Part shown: positions 55,531-64,000 of the stretch, piece after piece | Numbering within the stretch: the first letter of the stretch is position 1 | Layout of the letters: every line of letters begins with the position of its first letter | Assembly (NCBI GenBank): GCA_002633025.1 | Contig: NMRB01000350.1 | Location: forward strand, 333,375-397,374 | From: Notospermus geniculatus | Lineage: Eukaryota > Nemertea > Pilidiophora > Heteronemertea > Lineidae | Direction of reading: 5' to 3' | DNA length: 64,000 bases | Notes under the pieces: model-generated | What the model was told of the DNA's origin: nothing | Databases searched by the model: none | The model's input: only the letters and a program-made list of their open reading frames with translations | Made by a program: the position numbers and the translations under genes

Positions 55531-58500
55531 ATGAGCCAGTCACCACCAGCCACTGGGCACGAACACCCAAATCTGATGCGCAAACTCAGTGCGTCAAAAA
55601 AGCCACTGAAAGAGAAAGTTGTACTTATCTACGATGCATTGTTCCGGGTAGGTGAATGCTACACTGTTCATGTACAAGTCATCAACAGTATGGTACCTGT
55701 ATTCAAATTACATTTCATTTTGAATAAAGTAACAGTATAGAAGGCTTCAGGACCTTTGTATAGTCCGATAGATATTTGTATCTGTGCCGGATAAAGCTTT
55801 ACTCACATGTAAATATGGGTGGTATAGTATGAAACACAAGAAGTTGACTTTAATAGCATTCTTTGCCTTTTCAGGGTGAGGATCCTTCCGTGGGCAACCC
55901 AAACTTCTGGGATGAATTCTTCCTGCTCAGAGTCAATGCTCCGTACATCGAGAAGGAATTTGAGAACCTTGATGGGGAACAATTGATGAATTTGAAGGTA
56001 TGAATAACAGAGAGAAGCACCCTCTGCTCTGCAATCACCCCAATACTCGTCAATTTGATCCATGCAGTCATGACTCTAATCCATAATCTTTTTTTTTAAG
56101 GAATCCATCAACACAATATTCTACAAGTGCGTGCGTGTTCTTCAGGCTGACAATCACATCCGGACTGCACATGCCATACAGACTCTAGTCGCTCTGATCC
56201 ACGGCATGTTCAAGAAGACACTGCCGACAGGAAACTTTGGATTCGATGTGATTAACATACTCGTCGGATTTGACGCCGCTGAAGCTCAAATGCAGGTGAG
56301 AGTCATCTAGAACCAGCAATGCTGTACTTGAATTCACTCCGGAGCCAATGTTTGGATTATTTGAAATACTACACCCAGCTTTATAATACTTGTTTTGCCT
56401 CCCATTTCAGAGTTTAGTTGAATGTCTGCATAACTTCCTGACTGGCGAATACCCTGCCATTTTGAAGAGTCTCTCACTGAAATTACTTCTTGCCTTAGTG
56501 ACGGCCACAGACAATGTCAGTCAGAACACAATGCTGGAGTACATTATGATCAACAGTGTTTTTGAGGCTATCGTACAGGTAAGAACTCAGCAGTGTTTGA
56601 GGCTATTGAGGGCCCGTACTCACTGATAATAGCAGAGTTGGCTGAATATGGAAGAACCCTCATCAGTCAAGTTATGAGAAATCGATTTGGGAATTGTTCT
56701 GGAGTTTGTGTTCTTGTCTGGTGGCAGTTTGTCAGTCAAGTCTCTTGTCTCTTTTCCAGTTATTAGCTAGTCCTATAGGGCGTCAGAACCATGGACATGA
56801 TGCAGTTTTATTGCTCACAATTCTAGTTCAGTATAGGAAATATGAGGTATGCTATTGATTCGTTGAATACTATCATACGTTATCAAGGTTACATTTCAAC
56901 TCTTTATGAAAAACGGCAGTGTTTCACACCAAACTACCTCCTTTCATTTCAGTCAGCCAACCCGTACATTGTCAAGTTATCAATATTAGATGACGAATTA
57001 GCTTTAAATGTAAGTACCGGCACTCAACGGACCAAAATTGTGACATTAATTCTAAGGAAGTTTAGTGAAAAAAGCGTTGCGGAGCTCAATTTTTTAAAAA
57101 GTTTCCATCTCATTTCAGGGTTTTGCTCAAGTCGTATCTGGCGCTCTGACAGAGTTCAATCATCTTTATCATGCGAAGCATGCTGAGCCACAGGGAGGGT
57201 TCTTTTCGGCAATCACAAGTATGGTAAGTTGATCCTTCCTCATCATAACATCTTTGACAATATTGTCTCACTCATTTGGTTTTGATAGGCCAGAAATGTT
57301 TGTCAGATGGTATAGGATTTTGTGGTGTAATTTGGATGGTTGGACTGTCATTTTAAAACTGTTGATCAGAACAGCTCTGTGGATCCCGAATTCTGGGCAT
57401 TCTTCAGTGCTGTTTGAGATCATGTATTGTGAATGTGTGTCTCATGGGATGGCTAAGAGTCAATCGCTGGCACACAGATCCATCCTGTGAGTGAAAATTT
57501 GATCAAACTGACGTCAGCATTATTGCATCTTGGAAAATTGGGGAAAAACAGAGTGGATGTGTGTACCAGTGATCAATGCTTTAGTTTTGTATTGGTTTGG
57601 TAACAGGAAAAGCAACCAGGGTTGAAATTTCTCTAAGCCAGTGAGGCAGTTGCCACGGTAACCATTTCGTTGGCTGAGTAGTACCCAACTATCTCGAAAT
57701 TCCAGTCCTGTGCTACAGCATTTTGTTCACTTTTATTTGCCACTATTCAGTTCTATGTGATGTTTATTCCTTTGGAGGATCCAGTGAGTATGGGATGGTC
57801 ATTGTTCTGTTGGGATTTTATCACAGTTAGGCCGCCTTTTCTCATTTTGATGGCATTCTTCATTATTTCTGTTTAGAGTTGAAGGTTTATACTGCATATT
57901 TCTTCTCTTTGTATGCCACGTTTTCAAATTTTACTCAGCTCTTCATGGTGGGAGCAGATTATCATTTTGTGAGCCTCGGTGATGGTTTGCATGAATCTTT
58001 TATCTATTTGCCCAGGATGGGTGCAAATTACAGGAAGATAGAGGAAAGAAATCTGGGCTGTCAGAGTGGCGCAGTGGAAAAATCCTCGCCTGTCACCTCC
58101 GAGGTTCCTGGTTCTTTACGAACAGCCCTAGGCCTACCGTGTATTCAGCACAGGAAACTGATTGACATGGTTGACTCGCAATGAGATGACTCAAAATCCA
58201 GTTTGATTATGTTGACATTGACTCTTGAATTAATGTGCCCGTGTAGTTGGCTCATGCCATTTAATGCAAAATTATAAACTGTGCAGAAGTGCATGTATGA
58301 GAACTGCATGTAGTCCAACAAGTAGGAGCAAATTATGGCAGCAAATTACGACAGCTGGTCGCACAGATGTTTACTGTTTAATGTTTCCGTTGGTAAACAT
58401 ACAGGGTGCATCAAAATGTCAATTCTTGAAACTGATAAGTTTGCTTCTTCTACACGTATGCTACGGGGACTTGGCGACAACATTGGTGGGGCACCACACA

Positions 58501-61500
58501 GTTTTGCCACGGAAAAGTCTTTGGTCTATCACCAATACCCACTGTGTTAGGTTTGGGCTCTTCTTTTGAAGTGGTCTTTTGTGTGCATAAAGTGATCCTT
58601 GGTCCAGGGATCAGAAGGTGTCGCACCAGTGCGTAACAATGAGAGTGGTACGTCTCATGTAGTCACATGATGAGCCCATTCATCACATCTCATGGACCTA
58701 TTAAGAAGGATCTGCACATACAGGCACCAGCTGACAGTACTTCATATCATACAACATGTTATGTGTGGTTTTGGAATTACACTGTTCTGAAAACTTCGGT
58801 ACCAAGAGTGGCAAAGGTAGCTGAGCAATAGATGATTGATACTCATTATAGGAACAAGTATGTTATTGGCCAAATTCTAATACATTTCCCTAGAACTTAT
58901 CTGTTAGCCTTTTGTTTATTTTCACGTATAATTGTCCTCTCTGCCCTGGAAGAGCAATTACCGTTTTGAATATTCAAAATGCAATTCTTGTCTTTTCTGT
59001 CTGCTTGTTGTTGTATGTTTTCAGTACATTTTCAATAAATAATGCCTGCCTCTTGCTTGAAATATAACATTATTGGTCTTTTATGATGTTGGTACCCTGT
59101 GATATAGGCCTAGCCATTGTTGACTTAGGACTGGGAGCCAGTGAACCTCGGCAGTCTAAAAGACTGTCAATCATATCAACAACAATGAGTAAACCTAATG
59201 GTACCTTATGAATGCCATTCTTTCACATCATGAGCTGGGTTCAGAATCGAAATGCAGAATCGTGGTGATCATTTTCCTTCATCAGCCAAAAGGTGGCGTG
59301 CCATGCGTGGAATTTACACTCAGACTATTGGTTATTTTTGCAGGTTGGTAGTATGTTCGTCGGTGAAGAAAGCTCAGTTGAGGCAGTGAAGTATGTCTCA
59401 TGTTTCTTTTAGCCTTTTATATGTCCTACATTCATTGTGACTAGCTGGTGACTTGCTGCCAGTGTCCTGTGACTTCTAACATACTAGCAACTAGGCCTTC
59501 TAAGTTTCTTCACTGTACATTGGGTGGAACTCGGTATTTACTTCCAATTTTCTATTTCAGGGCAAATGATTCCATATTATTAGCACTTTACGAGGCTGTC
59601 CACCTCAATAGAAACTTCATCACCACTTTAACACATGTGAGTATTGGGCTAGGCCTACTCTACAATTGACCAAGATTTGTAAGGAAAATGTCTTCTGTGA
59701 GTTCATCACATGGTGAGGACTTGGCACCCTACTTGTATCAGAACAATAAAAAGCCATCAAGGTTTGAAATGATCACCATCTTTTCCTGCAGAAAGACAAA
59801 AGAATGGAGATTGTTCTGTGTCACCCACTCAACCAATTACTGCCATGCTTTCATTTCAATTTACAGTCACACACCCCCTCGACACCAGCCACACCGCCAG
59901 CGTCACCGACGTTAAACAAACCCCTGACCCCCGATGGCACCAGCGGTCCAAACCCACCAACGTTTGACCCGACCATTGTCACAGAACCAGCTAGTCAACC
60001 CACCAATCTCTTGGTGACCTTCTTGGAATATACATCTATAGTCATGCAAGACACTAAAGGTAGGAGTCATGGACTGAAAGGTTTCTGCTATCAAGTGCTT
60101 CTTTGTGAAGGAATTATCATCAGTTATGATCTGCTTTGTTTTATTCCACTGTTTCTCCTTTACTTTCAGACACGACGAGATTCAAAAACGCCAAACTCTG
60201 TTTAATCATACTGACATGTATAGCGGAGGTAGGTGCAATGGTCTGTGTAGAGTGGTATGATTCTACCAGCTGTATTGTTTCCAAGTTTGTCACATCAAAC
60301 CTCTTCATCTTTTCCAGGACCAATATGCAAATAGTCTGATGCATGATGTCAACATGAACTTCCGAGTGCCAATACATAAATTGGTAAGTTGAGAATTCTC
60401 AAATAGTTGCACAATCTTACCTCGTTCAATCGACATGACATATTTCACCCCTTTATTATTCCTCATCTGACGTGTATAATCTTGACAAGATATGCCTAGT
60501 TTTACAATGCAATGATGACCTTCAGTGTTGGATTTTGTTTCTTGTTTTCAGCCAATGAGACATAGAAAAGTCAAGGTCGATACACGTCCTCCTTCCAGGC
60601 CACTGGCATGTGCTTTATTGGGTAAGTTACTGTGACTTTTAGTCTGGTTCTTTATACCTCTACATCTCAAACTCTCCACTACCTTTCCCAGTTCTGTTGT
60701 ATACTGTACATGTGTGAATCAAATTGTTCAGGATTAGGAAAAGGTGTACATTCCAGGTCCAATGCACAGTGCTTGCAGTGTGCACCTTTAGTCCCCTGAT
60801 GAAAAAAGGGACAAATAGAAACTGACCTCACCTAATCCACTATACACTTACCATTCACATACAATACTATGTGTAATTGCTCTATTTCCTTCCTTAGATT
60901 TGTTGGTAGAATTTATCATGAGTCATATGATGAAGAATTTGCCCATGGAATTGTATATGTGAGTAATTTACATTGGTTTGAGTTTTCTTAATAGTCTATT
61001 GTGAGCAATATACATGATCTGACAATGCCACTCTATGTCAGCTGTGCTGGTCATTATGATTTGTAGTACATGTAAACACCAATGCCTCACACCTATGCAG
61101 TGTAGGTTCAATTCTTTCAGTCTTGCACAGTGATCTATACATCATCATCATACTGTTTTTCAGGAAGGTGCTAGGTATTGCTCATCGAGTGTTGTGCTAC
61201 CAGAAACGCTGCCGTGTACGGTTACAGTACGCGTGGAAGGAACTGTGGACGGTGCTTATTAACCTCCTTAAATTCCTGATGTCCAATGAGACACACATCA
61301 TGAAGAGGCACAATCTGTTTCCACTAGCAATACAGGTACCTGAATTTTCTGCACGATCTTGAAAAATGCTCTAGAAGTTCACACTCAAGTTGGCTCTCAA
61401 ACTTGCCTCTCGTTAAACAGAATTTGGTTTTTGCCGGCCATGGCAGATTTTACTCCCCTCCTGAGGGATCAGATGGAGTATGGTCATTACTACCTTTAAC

Positions 61501-62570
61501 CATTAGAGGTCACTATCTTAAATCCCCTTCCAAGAAGCCTTCAGAGCTCAGAGGAACATCATGCTACCCATGATGACATTGAGGGATTTGTGACTTTGTT
61601 TTTCAGGTTGTGAATATTTTCAATTTGTTCATCACATACGGGGACACGTTCCTGCCAACACCGAGCAGTTACGATGAGCTTTATTATGAGATCATCCGCA
61701 TGCATCAAGTCTTTGATAACTTATACTCAATGGGTAAGTACATAGTGGCGTCAACTGAGAACTGTACAGCTGAACTTCTTGTTAATTATTAAATACACTA
61801 TAGATCTTCAGTCTGAACCTTGATTTTGTTAACTTCAGCTCTGCGCTACACAACGAATGATGGAGAATGGAAGGATTCAGCTGCCAAATTGACCAACTAC
61901 TTAGGAAATGTTAGGTATGAAAGTCAGTCTACTGCATCTTCCTCCTGGACTTGGTCCACTGATGAATATGGTATTGACTCCTCAGACAGGAGCTGAACTG
62001 ATGCTATTGACTCAGAACCCTTTTCGCTGTGAACTAATAATAAACTGAATTTGATCCTGTTGAAATATAACGTGTTCTTTCTTCTTTAGGGCAATCATCA
62101 ACCATTTTACCCCCAAAGTCGACTCCTACTCATCCCAGCACCAGCTGTCCTCGCTGACGGAGGAACAGGTTCTTGAGGTCGTCCGTGGCAACTACGACAC
62201 ACTCACATTAAAACTACAAGAGAACTTGGATCAATTTGAACGATATTCTGAGAAACCTAAAGAAACGGCCTATTTCACTCAACTAGTAAGTTGATAGTTG
62301 TAACGACGTGGACTTGGTACAGGTTCTATGCTGAGCCTGAACAGGAAGGGAAGACAAAGGGTTGAATCTGGGACCTCTTAGATCGCAGATTACAAGGCCA
62401 GAGTCAGTAAGCTGAATGGGCTCACCTTTCACCCCTGAAGTTCTTAACGAAGTAAGAGATTCTCCATCTTATTTCAGGTGCGGTCGATCATCTCCGATGT
62501 GAGGAAGACGACAGAGATGACCAATGAGGAACAGCAGAGTATCCTGAGGGAATTCGGGACAATATCCTGA
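55531..62570 (+). CDS. ARMH3: ARMH3 (C10orf76) orthologue, complete
   Basis: Nineteen exons: 55531-55647, 55875-55997, 56101-56295, 56411-56578, 56760-56846, 56953-57009, 57119-57223, 59344-59390, 59561-59636, 59867-60059, 60170-60228, 60318-60383, 60552-60621, 60898-60958, 61164-61335, 61607-61733, 61839-61914, 62090-62285, 62478-62570. They join in frame to 695 residues (human 689). Recognised stretches run from [13 protein letters not shown] at the N-terminus through [69 protein letters not shown] and [16 protein letters not shown] to [24 protein letters not shown]3 is an armadillo-like helical protein at the Golgi. It works with PI4KB and GBF1 to maintain PI4P and Golgi structure. No signal peptide or membrane segment. 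The start ATG agrees with the family length. Confidence 0.95.
58063..58125 (+). mobile_element. tRNA-derived SINE head, ARMH3 intron 7 (copy 2)
   Basis: Same element as 43143-43205, with 'gagtggcgcagtgg' as the A-box-like part. Confidence 0.45.
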
Positions 62571-62900
62571 GAGACTGGTGCTGAATTATAGATCTCAGCT
62601 TTAGTTCTTGAAGAGAAATTTTCCAATCTTTGTGCTTACTTGGCAATATTTACTTGATAAGCACCGGCAAACCAGATGGGTATGGTGAGGGGGGTGGGGA
62701 TTCCTGGATATACTCTTGCCAAAAGTCTTCAGCAGTATTTCATGGATAATCATGATTTGATCAAATTCATGCATACCAGATACTAGGCTGGCTTACTTCA
62801 AGTTCGTCAACATGGCTCATATTTGGGCGAGATGGAACGAGTGATCTATTATAGGTCATCTACCTCTGTACTTCTGTTTCACTTTGAGTTTCGATTCGAA
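62571..62900 (+). other. ARMH3 3' UTR up to the gap
   Basis: Matches 47724-48056 of copy 1 nearly base for base. No further exon. Confidence 0.7.
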
Positions 62901-63300
62901 NNNNNNNNNNNNNNNNNNNNNNNNNNNNNNNNNNNNNNNNNNNNNNNNNNNNNNNNNNNNNNNNNNNNNNNNNNNNNNNNNNNNNNNNNNNNNNNNNNNN
63001 NNNNNNNNNNNNNNNNNNNNNNNNNNNNNNNNNNNNNNNNNNNNNNNNNNNNNNNNNNNNNNNNNNNNNNNNNNNNNNNNNNNNNNNNNNNNNNNNNNNN
63101 NNNNNNNNNNNNNNNNNNNNNNNNNNNNNNNNNNNNNNNNNNNNNNNNNNNNNNNNNNNNNNNNNNNNNNNNNNNNNNNNNNNNNNNNNNNNNNNNNNNN
63201 NNNNNNNNNNNNNNNNNNNNNNNNNNNNNNNNNNNNNNNNNNNNNNNNNNNNNNNNNNNNNNNNNNNNNNNNNNNNNNNNNNNNNNNNNNNNNNNNNNNN
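62901..63300. other. Assembly gap (N)
   Basis: 400 unknown bases. Copy 1 has about 1.6 kb between the same flanks (48057-49652), so the N count is a placeholder. Confidence 1.
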
Positions 63301-64000
63301 AAGAGAATGCCCTGAAACAAATGCAAAATGGATTGGAGATAATGCAAGAAAATGAGGTATCACATGTGCATCATGCCTCTCAGTATCTTTCTTGGATAAA
63401 GGTGGCTCTCTACAAGGCCAGTAGTTGTGTCCCATTTGGACTGTGTTCAGTGATGATGCTGGTGCACACAGGTCACAAATCTTTGATGTGCACCAACAAA
63501 TCATGTATAAAAGATTCGTACAAAAACAATGCCTGGATGTAAACAAATGCAAATCAAAACACAATATAGCCGACACTGCATGAAGCAGAATGTAAACACT
63601 ATGGTCAGTAATGCACATATGCCATGCATCTATGGTCAGTAATGCACATAGGCCATGCATCTAATGGTCAGTAATGCACATAAGCCATGCATCTAATATA
63701 CCAAAACATATACCGGTAGAAGAGCAACGCATTATATACATGTCAATGGCCTTTCCACATAAACATTGTTGTACCTAAAACGATATAGAACATTCATGTA
63801 CAAAATGTATGGCCTTATTTACTGGCATTTGTTTGGTTATAGGACTGAACTAAAACCTTGCAAATTGCTATATATATTTACTTTACAAAATTATGTATAA
63901 CAATGAATTACCCTGTAAAAATCCGAAATGCAAAACCATCAAGACAATACAATGGCTATTAACACAAAGGTACCATATACTTGACACCAAAAAATGCCAC
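63301..64000 (+). other. ARMH3 3' flank with three-unit VNTR
   Basis: Matches 49653-50320 of copy 1. The 32-bp VNTR has three units here (63599-63697) against two there. No gene recognised. Confidence 0.7.

Larger units (their letters stand above)
56785..64000 (+). repeat. Large near-identical duplicated block, copy 2
   Basis: Partner of 41876-50320. It reaches the window edge. Confidence 0.9.

Overview
This is eukaryotic genomic DNA from an animal. Genes are split into small exons with GT-AG introns, and many introns carry palindromic elements. The very frequent 'aggcctac' words, the intron-rich orthologues and the gene content suggest a marine invertebrate deuterostome (echinoderm or hemichordate-like). 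That placement is an inference from style and was not searched. Two N gaps (about 0.4 kb each) show this is a draft assembly.

Region 1 (1-14,940) holds two tandem paralogues, A (165-5580) and B (9703-14444), on the + strand. By hand I could splice eight and seven exons, all in phase 1, into open proteins of 720 and 588 residues. Each has two N-terminal CARDs joined the way RIG-I/MDA5 tandem CARDs are, then a Ser/Pro/Lys-rich linker with 42-residue repeats, then a small C-terminal Cys domain (CxxC...CPNPVC). There is no helicase and no membrane anchor. I do not know this architecture as a described family, and it is the best candidate for a new innate-immune adaptor. Between the paralogues sits a four-exon gene (7484-8847) for a secreted calcitonin-receptor-like hormone-binding ectodomain that stops before any transmembrane segment.

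Region 2 (15,430-30,026) holds conserved single genes: a centrin-like EF-hand gene (-), a TCF19 orthologue (FHA + PHD, +) and an LRP2BP orthologue (Sel1 repeats, -). The centrin-like gene and TCF19 are head to head around a GC-rich hairpin and a CRE palindrome.

Region 3 (31,150-64,000) is dominated by two nearly identical stretches carrying ARMH3 (C10orf76). One copy is complete (19 exons, 55531-62570). The other (41876-47723) begins abruptly inside exon 5. Matching upstream blocks (31154-32181 and 53814-54771), matching introns and small indels suggest two haplotypes placed in series by the assembler, although a real recent duplication is possible. The copies differ by clean insertions with target-site duplications. 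The remaining 9.7 kb (32,182-41,875) and 50.3-53.8 kb are gene-poor and rich in fold-back elements, degenerate tandem repeats and one orphan PHD exon.

All exon boundaries come from reading splice sites, reading frame and comparison between copies. Family assignments rest on recognised motifs; no database search was run.
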